From contig NZ_JAPEPT010000004.1 in assembly GCF_026339995.1 (NCBI RefSeq), forward strand, positions 806,001-870,000: a DNA stretch of 64,000 nt, in the 5' to 3' direction. Source of the DNA: Streptomyces sp. NBC_01481. Its GTDB lineage: Bacteria > Actinomycetota > Actinomycetes > Streptomycetales > Streptomycetaceae. Position numbers and translations under genes: made by a program. Below are positions 27,231 through 36,271 of this stretch, piece after piece (positions within the stretch are counted from its first letter, which is position 1; each line of letters opens with the position of its first letter). Below the pieces are notes generated by a model. It saw only the letters and a program-made list of their open reading frames with translations, had not been told where the DNA came from and ran no database searches.

Positions 27231-27773
27231 TCACCACCTTCGGTGCACGGTGGCTTTGGTGCCGGTCACCAGGCTTGCCGGTGGAACGTCATCGGCCACG
27301 ACCGCGCCAGCGGCGATCACGGCATCACGGCCAATGCTGACGCCGGGCAGGATCGTGGCACCGGCACCGATCCACACGTTCTCTGCAACGTCGATGGGCG
27401 CGCCGGTGAGGTACAGCCGCCGCTCCTCGGGATCGACCGGGTGGCCGCTGGTGATGAACGTGGCCTTTGGGCCGACCATCACGCGCTCGCCTAGCCGGAT
27501 ACCGGCGTAGTCCAGGAACGTGCAGTTCTGGTTGATGAACACGCGCTCGGCGAGGTCGAGGTGGAGACCGTGGTCCGTGTAGAAGGGCGGATAGATCGTG
27601 ACTCTCGGCGGCAGCGGCCTGCCGAGTATCTGTTCCAACAGTTCGGCCTTGCCCGCGTCGTCCTCGAAGGGCAGGACGTTCAGGCGGGAGGTGAGCTCAG
27701 TGACCCGCAGGACCCTCTCGGCCATGGCCTGGAACTCGGCGCTGTGGATGCGCATGAAACGGTCGCTGGACAT
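27231..27773 (-). CDS. maltose/galactoside-type O-acetyltransferase
   Basis: 180 residues from ATG 27773; the frame extends to 27920 but that part is not family-like. The N-terminal helical maltose-acetyltransferase segment (MRIHSAEFQAMAERVLRVTE) is followed by a left-handed beta-helix with hexapeptide repeats (VFINQNCTFLDYAGIRLGER, then GPKATFITSGHPVDPEERR and VWIGAGATILPGVSIGRDAV). The catalytic His is in SGHPV. These enzymes move acetyl from acetyl-CoA to a sugar hydroxyl. It is a single-gene unit between two direct repeats. Confidence 0.85.
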   Translation of the reverse strand: MSSDRFMRIHSAEFQAMAERVLRVTELTSRLNVLPFEDDAGKAELLEQILGRPLPPRVTIYPPFYTDHGLHLDLAERVFINQNCTFLDYAGIRLGERVMVGPKATFITSGHPVDPEERRLYLTGAPIDVAENVWIGAGATILPGVSIGRDAVIAAGAVVADDVPPASLVTGTKATVHRRW

Positions 27774-27818
27774 GCCACGATCCTGTCTCGTGTACGTGTA
27801 ACTGGACAAGATCCATTC

Positions 27819-27850
27819 AGAGGTCTTTCCTCCCGGCGCTTCATCCCGGA
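27819..27850 (+). repeat. Direct repeat, right copy
   Basis: AGAGGTCTTTCCTCCCGG then CGCTTCATCCCGGA, matching 27167-27200. It lies 46 bp upstream of the acetyltransferase start, so it might be regulatory or the footprint of a duplication or insertion. Confidence 0.7.
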
Positions 27851-27988
27851 ACAAGATTTTTAGGCCGGAGCGTCGGGCCGCGCCAGGAGATGGTGTCTTC
27901 GCTAGTGCCGCATCAGGCAACGTTCGCCCTGTCCTGAGTTGGTCCCTGTGCCTTGCGGTTGGTTGGGCAAGCTGGAAGGCTCTGGATT

Positions 27989-28460
27989 ATGTCGATCTTG
28001 GTCAGGGCCGCCGAACGGGACGATGTGCCCGCGCTTGTCCGCCTGCGTCTCGCGAATGCTGAAAGGCATATCCAACTCGACCCGGCCATCTATCGCGTGC
28101 CCAACATCGAGGCAGTGCGCAGGCACTTCGCGGAGATGCTTTCGGCCGATTCCAAGGTAGTCATCCTGGTCGCCGAGGCGGTGGGTGAAGTGGTGGGCAT
28201 GGTGGAGGTGGTCCTGCTGGCAGATCCCCCGGACCATCAGATCCTGGCTCCCTGCCGCGCGGCCGAGATCCACCGTCGTCCTGGACGGGCATCGCGGCGA
28301 GTGTGTGGGGTCGGCCTTGTTGATGGCGGCGGAACAAGCCGCCGCGGAGCGCGGTGTCTGGATCATCTATGCCGGCATCTTCGCGCCGAACAGCGTACAC
28401 CTCCAGATCGGCGGGACGCCGTTGCCGAACACATCTCCAACCGAGACGGCTGCCGCCTGA
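27989..28460 (+). pseudogene. GNAT acetyltransferase with frameshift
   Basis: ATG 27989 begins MSILVRAAERDDVPALVRLR and the frame is good to about 28265 (VVILVAEAVGEVVGMVEVVL). The acetyl-CoA binding part then continues in another frame (VVLDGHRGECVGSALLMAAE, QAAAERGVWIIYAGIFAPNS). One base is out of register. The Q/R-x-x-G-x-G/A loop reads HRGECVGSAL. It could be real decay or a sequence error. Confidence 0.6.
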
Positions 28461-28643
28461 GCCGATCTCGACAACGAACCGCGACAACAATTCAGGCCAG
28501 TTGCGCAGCTGTCGGCTCGCCAGCGGCGTCCAGCTCGAAACGAAGTCTGGGACGCCGCGGGTAGCTGCCGGACCGGGGGTGCACCTGGGGAGCCTGGGCA
28601 CGACCGCGTCCTGTGCCGGCCGCCTCACGCCACGGTGCCCAAG

Positions 28644-28670
28644 CGCCCTGGAGCTGCTGGCTCCAGGGCG
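28644..28670. terminator. Terminator-like hairpin
   Basis: CGCCCTGGAGC and its exact complement enclose a 5-nt loop. It lies downstream (leftward) of the IS630-like remnant. Confidence 0.5.
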
Positions 28671-28682
28671 TACGTCGGGGTG

Positions 28683-28815
28683 TTATGCGAATTGGGCGTT
28701 CATGCGGTCGATGAACTCACCGAAGGTCTCCCTGAGTTCAGCCGTCGGCCCTCATCGTCATCGATCTCGCGAACCCACACACGCTCCGCCGTCACGCGCT
28801 GGCGAAACGTTGTCA
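28683..28815 (-). mobile_element. IS630-like transposase remnant
   Basis: Leftward from ATG 28815, ERVWVREIDDDEGRRL resembles the beginning of Streptomyces IS630-family transposases. After an internal deletion a second frame ends LRETFGEFIDRMNAQFA, stop. Only the two ends of a gene seem to remain. The match is short. Confidence 0.35.
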
Positions 28816-29123
28816 TGTAGGCGTCAGACGCGCTTCTGAAGCCGTTTCTGCCGGTGAGCAACGGGCGTTGTGGCCGATGGCGGGATCACAGGCAGGTGAT
28901 CAACGGGATCCTGCACCAAGTAAGAGGGGTACGAGGACATCAGAGGTGTGTCCTCTGGCGCCCGCCTATGTCCCTATTTCACTCCTTTGGTGGGGTGTTT
29001 CTCCCCCGTCTCGTTTGTCCTGCCGTCGATGATCAACCTGCGGCATCCGGCGCCAGCACGCATCACGCTGCCCTGTTGAGTCTTCGCCGCCCAGGTCAAG
29101 CGATGAGTAGGAAGGGGGACTGT

Positions 29124-29807
29124 ATGCACCTGACTCCGCATGAGCAGGAACGTCTGCTGGTCCATGTCGCGGCGGACGTTGCCCAGCGGCGCCGTGAGCG
29201 GGGGCTGCTGCTGAACTATCCCGAGGTCATGGCGCTGTTGACGGCGCACGTGTATGAGGAGGCCCGGGCCGGTGCGACGGTGGACTCGGTCATGGAGTCC
29301 GGCCGCTGTGTGCTGAAGCGCAGCGAAGTTATGGAAGGCGTCGCGGAGATGATCGCCAACGTGCAGGTCGAGGCGACGTTCCCGGACGGGACGAAGCTGG
29401 TGACCATTCACGATCCGTTCGACGAGGCGGCCGAGGACGTGGATGTCCATCCGGGCAAGCTGGAGCTTCGTCCGGACGACGAGGATTCCGCGGTGGAGTT
29501 CAACGAGGGCCAACAGCCCGTGGAACTGCTCGTGAGCAACCCGTCGGACCGCCCGATCCAGATCGGCTCCCACTATCACTTCGCCGAGGTCAACGAAGGT
29601 CTCCTCAAGGTCAACGAAGGTCTCTGCTTCGACCGGAAGGCGGCACACGGCATGCGGCTGCACATTCCGTCCGGGACCTCGGAGCGGTTCGAGCCGGGTG
29701 ACGAGCGCACCGTGCGCTTGGTGCCTATCGCGGGGGACCGCATCGTCAGGGGACTTCAGGCCGGGAAGAGCGAAAAGGATGTGCACCTCGATGCGCGGCG
29801 CGACTGA
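29124..29807 (+). CDS. ureAB: urease fused gamma-beta subunit
   Basis: 227 residues from ATG 29124 with a GGAAGGGGGA site; an in-frame ATG at 29103 is possible. Residues 1-100 are urease gamma (MHLTPHEQERLLVHVAADVA, then NYPEVMALLTAHVYEEARAG). About 110-220 is urease beta (HPGKLELRPDDEDSAVEFNE, GSHYHFAEVN, CFDRKAAHGMRLHIPSGTSE). Gamma-beta fusions are known in actinobacteria and Helicobacter. The beta part has an unusual seven-residue tandem insertion just after the HYHF motif. It is the first gene of the urease operon and overlaps ureC. Confidence 0.92.
   Translation: MHLTPHEQERLLVHVAADVAQRRRERGLLLNYPEVMALLTAHVYEEARAGATVDSVMESGRCVLKRSEVMEGVAEMIANVQVEATFPDGTKLVTIHDPFDEAAEDVDVHPGKLELRPDDEDSAVEFNEGQQPVELLVSNPSDRPIQIGSHYHFAEVNEGLLKVNEGLCFDRKAAHGMRLHIPSGTSERFEPGDERTVRLVPIAGDRIVRGLQAGKSEKDVHLDARRD
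29587..29628 (+). repeat. In-frame 21-bp tandem duplication inside urease beta
   Basis: AGGTCAACGAAGGTCTC is repeated at 29587 and 29608, period 21 bp. The protein reads EVNEGLLKVNEGLCFDR where relatives have a single EVN-x-x-L-x-FDR. It preserves the frame and adds seven residues. Confidence 0.85.
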
Positions 29808-31608
29808 ATATGCGAGCCCTCTGAAGCGGTCCACGTACGCCGAGCTTTACGGCCCGACAACCGGCGACCGGGTACGGCTCGCCGACACCAACCTCGTCAT
29901 CAGGATCGAGGCGGACTGGAGTGGCGGGCCCGGTCGCAGCGGCGATGAGATGGTCTTCGGCGGTGGCAAGGTGATCCGCGAGTCGATGGGCCAGTCGCAC
30001 GTTCCGCGGGACGATCCCCGGACGCCGGTGGACACGGTGATCACCGGTGCGCTGATCCTGGACCACTGGGGCGTAGTGAAGGCCGACGTCGGTCTGCGCG
30101 ACGGACGGATCCAGGCGATCGGCAAGGCGTACAACCCGGAGACGATGTCACCGAGGCCCAATAGTGACGAATATGCGTCGGACTTCGTCGTCGGGCCGGA
30201 GACGGAGGTGATCTCCGGCAACGGGCGGATCCTGACCGCGGGCGGCGTCGACACCCACGTGCACTTCTTGTGCCCCGAGCAGATCCACGAAGCACTCGCG
30301 TCGGGTGTGACCACGCTGATCGGCGGCGGCACCGGGCCCGCCGAGGGCAGTACCGCCACCACCGTGACGCCCGGCAAGTGGCACATCCAGCGGATGTTCG
30401 AGGCGCTGGACTCATATCCGGTCAACATCGGTCTGCTCGCCAAGGGCAGCACGGTCTCGGAGAAGGCGCTGCGCGACCAGGTCGCCGCCGGCGCCCTCGG
30501 TTTCAAGATCCACGAGGACTGGGGTGCCACGCCTGCGGTGATCGACGCGGCTCTGAGGGTGTGCGACGAGACGGGCGTTCAGGTCGCCCTGCACGCCGAC
30601 TCGCTGAACGAGTCCGGGTTCGTGCGGCACACCCTCGCCGCGACCAAGGACGGCAAGGGGAAGTACCGCAGCCTGCACGTCTTCCACGTCGAAGGTGCTG
30701 GCGGCGGTCACGCACCCGACATGATCAGTCTGGTGGGCGAGCCGAGCGTGCTGCCCGCGTCGACGAATCCGACTCGGCCTTTGACGGTCAACACCGTCAA
30801 GGAGCACGTCGACATGATGATCGTGTGCCACCACCTCAATCCCGAGATCGAGGCGGACATGGCGTTCGCCGACTCCCGGATCCGGCCGTCCACCATGGCC
30901 GCCGAGGACCTGCTGCACGACATGGGCGCCATCTCGATGATGTCCTCCGACGCGCAGGCCATGGGGCGCATTGGCGAGATGATCATGCGGACCTGGCAGA
31001 CCGCGCACGTCATGAAGTCCCGCTACGGACACCTCAGCGAGGACACCTCCGAGGCGGACAACTTCCGGGCCCGGCGCTACATCGCCAAGTACACGATCAA
31101 CCCGGCCATCACCCACGGAATCGACGACGAGGTCGGCTCCGTGGAGACGCGCAAGCTCGCGGACCTGGTGCTGTGGGAACCCAAGTTCTTCGGTGTGAAG
31201 CCGCACATGGTCATCAAGGGCGGTCAGATCGCGTACGCGCAGGTCGGTGACGCCAACGCGTCCATTCCGACGCCGCAGCCGTTCCTGCCGCGCCCGGTGT
31301 GGGGGTTCAGCGGCCAATCTCCAAAGAACAACTCCTTCAACTTCGTGCCGGAGTTGGCCGTCGAGGGCGAGCTGTCCCAGATCGGCCTGCTCAAGCCGCT
31401 GCGCGCGATCAAGTCCACGCGCCAGGTGACCAAGGCCGACATGGTGCACAACGACGGCCGGCCGGAGATCGTCATCGACCCGGACACCTTCGACGTCACC
31501 ATCGGCGGCGCCACCACCTCCGACGTACGCACCACGGTGAACGGGCAACAGATCGGACGGCACTACGCCACCGAACTGCCCATGGCCCAGCGGTACTTCC
31601 TGTTCTGA
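29791..31608 (+). CDS. ureC: urease alpha subunit (catalytic)
   Basis: 605 residues from ATG 29791, overlapping ureAB by 17 nt. All active-site features are present: nickel His pair in GGVDTHVHFLCPEQ, carbamylated Lys in LGFKIHEDWG, further His in ALHADSLNESGF and FHVEGAGGGHAPDM, the mobile-flap Cys-His in IVCHHLNPEIEADM, and nickel Asp in MSSDAQAMGRIGE. Length is about 35 residues above the usual, mostly from insertions near the N-terminal third (AYNPETMSPRPNSDEYASDF). With its fused partner it hydrolyses urea to ammonia and carbamate in the cytoplasm. The divergence suggests the second, non-canonical urease type seen in some Streptomyces. Confidence 0.95.
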   Translation: MRGATEYASPLKRSTYAELYGPTTGDRVRLADTNLVIRIEADWSGGPGRSGDEMVFGGGKVIRESMGQSHVPRDDPRTPVDTVITGALILDHWGVVKADVGLRDGRIQAIGKAYNPETMSPRPNSDEYASDFVVGPETEVISGNGRILTAGGVDTHVHFLCPEQIHEALASGVTTLIGGGTGPAEGSTATTVTPGKWHIQRMFEALDSYPVNIGLLAKGSTVSEKALRDQVAAGALGFKIHEDWGATPAVIDAALRVCDETGVQVALHADSLNESGFVRHTLAATKDGKGKYRSLHVFHVEGAGGGHAPDMISLVGEPSVLPASTNPTRPLTVNTVKEHVDMMIVCHHLNPEIEADMAFADSRIRPSTMAAEDLLHDMGAISMMSSDAQAMGRIGEMIMRTWQTAHVMKSRYGHLSEDTSEADNFRARRYIAKYTINPAITHGIDDEVGSVETRKLADLVLWEPKFFGVKPHMVIKGGQIAYAQVGDANASIPTPQPFLPRPVWGFSGQSPKNNSFNFVPELAVEGELSQIGLLKPLRAIKSTRQVTKADMVHNDGRPEIVIDPDTFDVTIGGATTSDVRTTVNGQQIGRHYATELPMAQRYFLF

Positions 31609-31686
31609 TCCCGCTTTCCCGTTATCGGCTTGGCCGCGCCTTCTGGCCGGGCCGCCTGTCTCCGTGAAAGGCGGGCCTCTGCCCCC

Positions 31687-32361
31687 ATGAGCCGTGCTGC
31701 CCTGCTCGTCCTGGCCGATGGCCGCTTTCCCGCCGGCGGGCATGCCCACTCCGGCGGTGTGGAGGCCGCCATCGCCTCTCACGGCGTGTACGACACGGCA
31801 AGTCTGGAGGCTTTTTGCCGGGGGCGCCTGCATACCGCCGGGCTGACCGCGGCCGGGCTCGCCGCCGCAGCCGCCACCGGATACGACCTTCTGATGCTGG
31901 ACGAGGCTGCCGATGCCCGCACGCCCGCGCCGGCGCTGCGACAGGTCGCCCGCAGGCTCGGCCGGCAGATGCTGCGGGCGGCGCGCGCCGCCTGGCCCTC
32001 GCCCGACCTCGACCGGATCGCCCGCGTCCTGCCGCAAGGAGCGCACCAGCCGATCGTCCTCGGCCTTGCGGCCCGCGCCGCAGGCCTGACGCCGTTCGAT
32101 GCCGCGCAGTGCGCCGCGTATGAGAGCGTCAGCGGGCCGGCGACCGCAGCAGTACGACTGCTGAGCCTCGACCCGTTCGACGCGACCGCCCTACTCGCGC
32201 GGCTCGCCGGTGAACTCGACGAGATCGCCCGAACCGCAGCCGCCGCGGCCGATCACCTCGTCACCGAAGGCGTCGGCGTGCTGCCCGCCGCGTCCTCACC
32301 GCTGCTGGACATCACCGGCGAGCAACACGCCGCCTGGAGCGTCCGCCTCTTCGCCTCCTGA
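31687..32361 (+). CDS. ureF: urease accessory protein UreF
   Basis: 224 residues from ATG 31687 (the frame opens at 31630 but the family starts at LLVLADGRFPAGGHAHSGGV). All-helical, with the typical LADGRFP-x-GGHAHSGG opening, GAHQPIVLGLAARAAGLTPF and YESVSGPATAAVRLLSLDPF. UreF gates GTPase activity in the UreG-UreF-UreD complex that loads nickel into UreC. Confidence 0.9.
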   Translation: MSRAALLVLADGRFPAGGHAHSGGVEAAIASHGVYDTASLEAFCRGRLHTAGLTAAGLAAAAATGYDLLMLDEAADARTPAPALRQVARRLGRQMLRAARAAWPSPDLDRIARVLPQGAHQPIVLGLAARAAGLTPFDAAQCAAYESVSGPATAAVRLLSLDPFDATALLARLAGELDEIARTAAAAADHLVTEGVGVLPAASSPLLDITGEQHAAWSVRLFAS

Positions 32362-32387
32362 CCTGCCGCTGCCGACCTGGAGTCGCC

Positions 32388-33083
32388 GTGCACCTCGACC
32401 ATCCCACCACCATGCCCCACCGCCACACCCACAGCGCCGATGCGCAGCACCCCGACGGCAGCCGCCGCGCACTGCGGGTCGGGCTCGGCGGGCCCGTGGG
32501 CTCGGGCAAGACCGCGACCGTCGCGGCGCTGTGCCGTGCACTGCGGAACCGGCTGTCCATCGCCGTGGTCACCAACGACATCTACACGCGCGAGGACGCC
32601 GAGTTCCTGCGCCGCGAGGCCGTGCTGCCGCCAGAACGGATCACCGCCGTGGAGACCGGCGCCTGCCCGCACACCGCGATCCGCGACGACATCTCCGCCA
32701 ACCTCGAAGCGGTCGAGCAGCTGGAGCAGACACTTGGGCCGCTGGACCTGATTCTCATCGAGTCCGGAGGGGACAACCTCACCGCCACCTTCTCGCGCGG
32801 ACTCGTCGACACCCAGGTGTTCGTGATCGACGTGGCCAGCGGCGACGACATCCCGCGCAAGGGCGGGCCCGGCATCACCACCGCCGACCTCCTCGTGGTC
32901 AACAAAACTGACCTCGCGCCGTATGTCGGTGCCGACCTGGACACCATGGCAGCCGATGCGAAGAAGCAGCGCGGCATGCTGCCGGTCGCCTTCACCAGCC
33001 TCGCCTCGGCCGACGGGATCCGTCCCGTCGCCGACTGGGTCACTGGGCGTCTGGCCGCGTGGCGCGCCGGGGCCGCCGCGTGA
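32388..33083 (+). CDS. ureG: urease accessory GTPase UreG
   Basis: 231 residues from GTG 32388. A His-rich N-terminus (HLDHPTTMPHRHTHSADAQH) probably binds nickel, partly replacing the missing UreE. The P-loop is GLGGPVGSGKTATVAALCRA. The metal motif C-P-H is in VETGACPHTAIRDDISANLE, with ESGGDNL and the G4 motif VVNKTDLA. It couples GTP hydrolysis to nickel delivery. It ends in a GTGA overlap with ureD. Confidence 0.95.
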   Translation: MHLDHPTTMPHRHTHSADAQHPDGSRRALRVGLGGPVGSGKTATVAALCRALRNRLSIAVVTNDIYTREDAEFLRREAVLPPERITAVETGACPHTAIRDDISANLEAVEQLEQTLGPLDLILIESGGDNLTATFSRGLVDTQVFVIDVASGDDIPRKGGPGITTADLLVVNKTDLAPYVGADLDTMAADAKKQRGMLPVAFTSLASADGIRPVADWVTGRLAAWRAGAAA

Positions 33084-34042
33084 CCGGCGCCACGCAACTG
33101 CCGGCCACGACACGGGCGCCGGCCGGCCACCGGCCGGGAACTGCTGCAGAAGACGAGGCGGACAACGGGCGGGCAGACGAGACGCCCTCCGCGGTTCAGG
33201 CGCACACGCCCGGCACCCACCCCAGTGCCCAGAGCCGCCCACCCGAGGACCACACGTCCGTCCTCCACCCCACCGGCGTCCACGCCACAGCCCGTATCCG
33301 TGCCGCCCACAACGGCCGCACCACAACGCTCCCGCTCCTGCACAACGACGGTCCCTTCCACCTGCGCCGGCTGCGAGCCCGCGCCGGGCGGGCACGGGTC
33401 AGCGTGATCGGGGCAATGAGCGCACCGCTCGGCGGGGACCGCCTCGAACTCGACATCGCGGCCGAGGCGCGATCCGAGCTCGAGGTGACCACTGCCGCCG
33501 CCACCATCGCCCTGCGCGGCTCCACCACCGCCCCCGCCACCTACGACGTTCGACTCACCGTCGGCGAGAACGCATCCCTGAACTGGCTGCCACAGCCGTT
33601 GATCAGCACCCGAGGCAGCACCCTGCACCAGTCCTACACGGTGGAACTCGCCTCCACCTCCCGCCTGCTGCTGCGGGAAGAACAACTCCTCGGCCGCACA
33701 GCCGAGCCCCCCGGTCATCTCTCCACCCGCCTGACCGTGCGGCGCGACGGTCAACTGCTCCTCGACCAGCACACCACCTACGGTGACCCGGCACCGGCCT
33801 GGGACGGCCCCGCAGTCCTGGGCGGCCACCGCGCCACCGGACAACTCCTCGCCGTTTACCCTGAGCTAACCGCAGATCAAAAGCCATGTGTCATCGGTGA
33901 CGACCCGGTGGAGGGATGCGCCGTCCTCACCCCTCTCGCCAACGGGCCGGGAATGCTCGCTACCGCCGTCGCACACACACCGGCTCACCTGCGCCGCCTC
34001 CTCGACACGGCCCTCGCACACGCCCTGATCGCGCAAGCATGA
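33080..34042 (+). CDS. ureD: urease accessory protein UreD/UreH
   Basis: 320 residues. GTG 33080 overlaps the ureG stop. The N-terminal 60 residues are a low-complexity extension. The UreD fold follows: RIRAAHNGRTTTLPLLHNDG, GGDRLELDIAAEARSELEVT, TTAAATIALRGSTTAPATYD, WLPQPLISTRGSTLHQSYTV and the late ELASTSRLLLREEQLLGRTA. It is the scaffold that contacts urease during nickel insertion and closes the operon; ureE is absent, as in other actinobacterial clusters. Confidence 0.88.
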   Translation: MTGATQLPATTRAPAGHRPGTAAEDEADNGRADETPSAVQAHTPGTHPSAQSRPPEDHTSVLHPTGVHATARIRAAHNGRTTTLPLLHNDGPFHLRRLRARAGRARVSVIGAMSAPLGGDRLELDIAAEARSELEVTTAAATIALRGSTTAPATYDVRLTVGENASLNWLPQPLISTRGSTLHQSYTVELASTSRLLLREEQLLGRTAEPPGHLSTRLTVRRDGQLLLDQHTTYGDPAPAWDGPAVLGGHRATGQLLAVYPELTADQKPCVIGDDPVEGCAVLTPLANGPGMLATAVAHTPAHLRRLLDTALAHALIAQA

Positions 34043-34232
34043 GCGGCCGATCCTGGACGGTGCTGCCCGGCGCGCGCCCGACCTCGAAGCCGGCCCGCTG
34101 GGCAGCACCAGCTTTCTGATCCGGCTGAATCTGCAGGGGGAGTCAGGGGAGGCATTGGCCGCCCGCGAGGTTGCGGCACCCCGGGGTCTGGTCGCGGCCC
34201 CGGGCTGCCTCTCCAGCGCGTCGTGCGGCCCG
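34043..34232. other. Gap between urease operon and Fic-like gene
   Basis: A GC-rich 190-bp spacer between the convergent ends of ureD and the Fic-like gene. No clear hairpin or gene seen. Confidence 0.3.
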
Positions 34233-34616
34233 TCAGCGAGCCCAGGCGCGCAGCTGGGCGGCTACCTCGCGCAGGGTGAGGGTGCCGTTTCGAAGGCCTT
34301 TGACCAGTTGGTTCATGCCGCCGGCGGGGGGTTTGACGGGCTCGCCTGATTCGCGCAGGTAGCGGACGGCGAGGGCGCTGCCGACAAGACCGTTGTAGTC
34401 GGTCAGCGGGGTGGTAGCCACGAACATCTGCAGGAGGACCGCGGCGCGGACGGGGGTTTCGACGTAGAAGGGGTCGCCTGCGTGCAGCTCGTATCCGTGC
34501 CGGTACACGGCGGCGGCGAGGGCGCCCCAGTCGTCGATGCCGACTTCGCGCCCGGTGTTCTCCTCGAACTGCTGGAGGGCTTCCTCGATCCAGCGGGCAT
34601 CCACGCGGAGAATCAA
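34233..34616 (-). CDS. Fic/Doc-like toxin-component protein
   Basis: 127 residues from TTG 34616. RVDARWIEEALQQFEENTGR, DDWGALAAAVYRHGYELHAG and DPFYVETPVRAAVLLQMFVA look like Streptomyces proteins annotated as Fic-family toxin components. The H-P-F-x-x-[GD]-N motif that performs AMP or phosphate transfer is not present: the equivalent stretch reads ATTPLTDYNGLVGSALAVRY. It may be inactive or a different fold. No antitoxin-like gene precedes it; the SDR remnant starts where one would be expected. Confidence 0.55.
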   Translation of the reverse strand: MILRVDARWIEEALQQFEENTGREVGIDDWGALAAAVYRHGYELHAGDPFYVETPVRAAVLLQMFVATTPLTDYNGLVGSALAVRYLRESGEPVKPPAGGMNQLVKGLRNGTLTLREVAAQLRAWAR

Positions 34617-34618
34617 CG

Positions 34619-34846
34619 CTTACCCAGCGGCACGTCCGCGTCGGTGTCCCGGAGCCGGGAGGCGTGGACACCGAGCTGGGCTCGCACAACAAGCCCGAAA
34701 TCCAGGGCGCGATGATCACGCCCTTCTACGAGACGACCGAGGTCCTCGCCCCCGAGGACATCGCCGACGGCGTCGCCTACATGGTCACCCGGCCCCGCCA
34801 TGCCGCCATCGGCGAGCTGTGGATCATGCCCACCGACCAGGCATGA
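34619..34846 (+). pseudogene. short-chain dehydrogenase, C-terminal fragment
   Basis: About 75 codons: TQRHVRVGVPEPGGVDTELG, then VLAPEDIADGVAYMVTRPRH and AAIGELWIMPTDQA, stop. This is the substrate-loop and C-terminal end of an SDR; the Rossmann fold and the catalytic Ser-Tyr-Lys are gone. A second, more complete SDR begins 94 nt later. Confidence 0.65.
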
Positions 34847-34940
34847 CCGCGTATCCGCCGAGGCAACTCCATTGGCGACAGCACGCATCATCACCACACC
34901 GCACCGGGTGCCGGGTCCGGTGCCTGAAAGGGAATCCCTC

Positions 34941-35785
34941 ATGAGCAAGGTCATTTTCGTCACCGGTGCCGGACGCGGTCTGGGCACTGACATCGCCCGC
35001 GAGGCCCTCACGCGGGCCATCAGGTCGTCGCCACCGGCCGCCGCCCCGAGGAGGTCGAGAAGGCCCTGGGCGGACCGCAGGACAGCCTGCTGGTCACCAA
35101 GCTGGACGTCACCAGCCTGGACGACCCCCAGACAGCCGGGCAGGCAGCGGTCGACCGCTTCGGCCGCATCGACGTCCTGGTCAACAACGCCGGAAACTTC
35201 TTCGCCGGCTACTTCGAGGAGATCACGCCCGCGCAGATGCGCCAGCAGATCGAGACCAACCTCTTCGGTCCCATGAACGTCACCCGCGCCATCCTGCCCA
35301 TCATGCGGGGGCAGCGCGACGGCCACATCATCACCCTCTCCTCGTCGGCCGGACTGATCGGCCAGGAGTTCTGCGTCGCCTACACCGCCTCCAAGTTCGG
35401 CGTCGAGGGCTGGATGGAGTCACTGCGCTACGACGTCGAGCCGTACAACATCCGCACCACGGTCGTGGAGCCTGGCTTCTTCCGTACCGAGCTGCTCGTG
35501 GACGCCTCCACCACCTGGCCCGAGCCGACCATCGACGACTACGCCGAACGCACCACCGCGACGATCGAAGCCTGGAAGAGCATGAACGGTCAGCAGACCG
35601 GCGACCCCGCCAAGCTCGCCCGCGCCCTGCTGGCCATCGCCGACCAGCAGCAGCCACCGCTGCGCTTCGTCGCCGGCGCCAACGCCATTGAGGGTGTGAA
35701 GGCCAAGGCCCAGGAACTGCTGGCGCAGGCCGAGGCATCCCGCGCGCTGGGCGGCAACCTGGCTTACGACAACACCAGCGTCTGA
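34941..35785 (+). pseudogene. short-chain dehydrogenase/reductase with one-base frameshift
   Basis: ATG 34941 begins MSKVIFVTGAGRGLGTDIAR (cofactor motif G-x-x-x-G-x-G). Near 35010 one base is missing. The other frame gives GHQVVATGRRPEEVEKALGG, then RIDVLVNNAGNFFAGYFEEI, the active-site SSSAGLIGQEFCVAYTASKF (Ser, Y-x-x-x-K) and PYNIRTTVVEPGFFRTELLV. Apart from that base it is a complete SDR of about 280 residues. If the base is an assembly error this is an intact NADP-dependent oxidoreductase. Confidence 0.75.
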
Positions 35786-35892
35786 AGACCGGCACCCGGA
35801 CGCGAACCCCTCCGGATCGGCGGCACGCTGGCTGCGGATGGGAGCTGGCACACCACACGTGCCAACCCGCTCGCGAACCCATGACCTGTCAC

Positions 35893-36135
35893 AACCCGCG
35901 AGCAGGTTCCCTGTTGTAGCGATCCAGGAATCCGCCAACCTATCCTGGCCCATGCCTTCACCGGGACCCGGCTGGCGACGTGGGCGGCGGTGAAGGAGCC
36001 GGCGCTGGTCGTGGCGCAGTGGTCGGCGCGCACTGCGAGCGCATAGTCGAAGCCGAGCCGCCGGGGTCTTGCGACGCAGGTCGCGCCCGCCGTACACCTC
36101 GTCGCCGGTCAGCCAGCGCGCAGCGATGTCCCACG
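35893..36135 (-). mobile_element. IS701-like transposase remnant
   Basis: Leftward: DIAARWLTGDEVYGGRDLRR, then after a frame change FDYALAVRADHCATTSAGSF and AAHVASRVPVKAWARIG. W-[VL]-T-[AG]-D-E-V-Y-G carries the second Asp of IS701-family DDE transposases. Beside its right end about 20 plus-strand codons (DFWYVCDGKIQEFNCHPG) resemble a SnoaL-like tail. Confidence 0.6.
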
Positions 36136-36271
36136 CTCGACAGCCCAACCGCCGACTTCTGGTACGTGTGCGACGGCAAGATCCAGGAATTCAACTGCCA
36201 CCCCGGATCACCACCGCTCAGCAGCCGCGCACTTCCCTGCGCTCTTCTCCCCGGTGGTGACGACGCGTCGG

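Noticed and set aside
29103..29123. Upstream ATG for the fused urease gamma-beta gene
   Set aside because: It adds seven unmatched residues, whereas the family begins at MHLTPHEQ and a good ribosome binding site precedes ATG 29124.
30412..32046. Long minus-strand frame across ureC and ureF
   Set aside because: Antisense to well-conserved urease genes; no domain recognisable.
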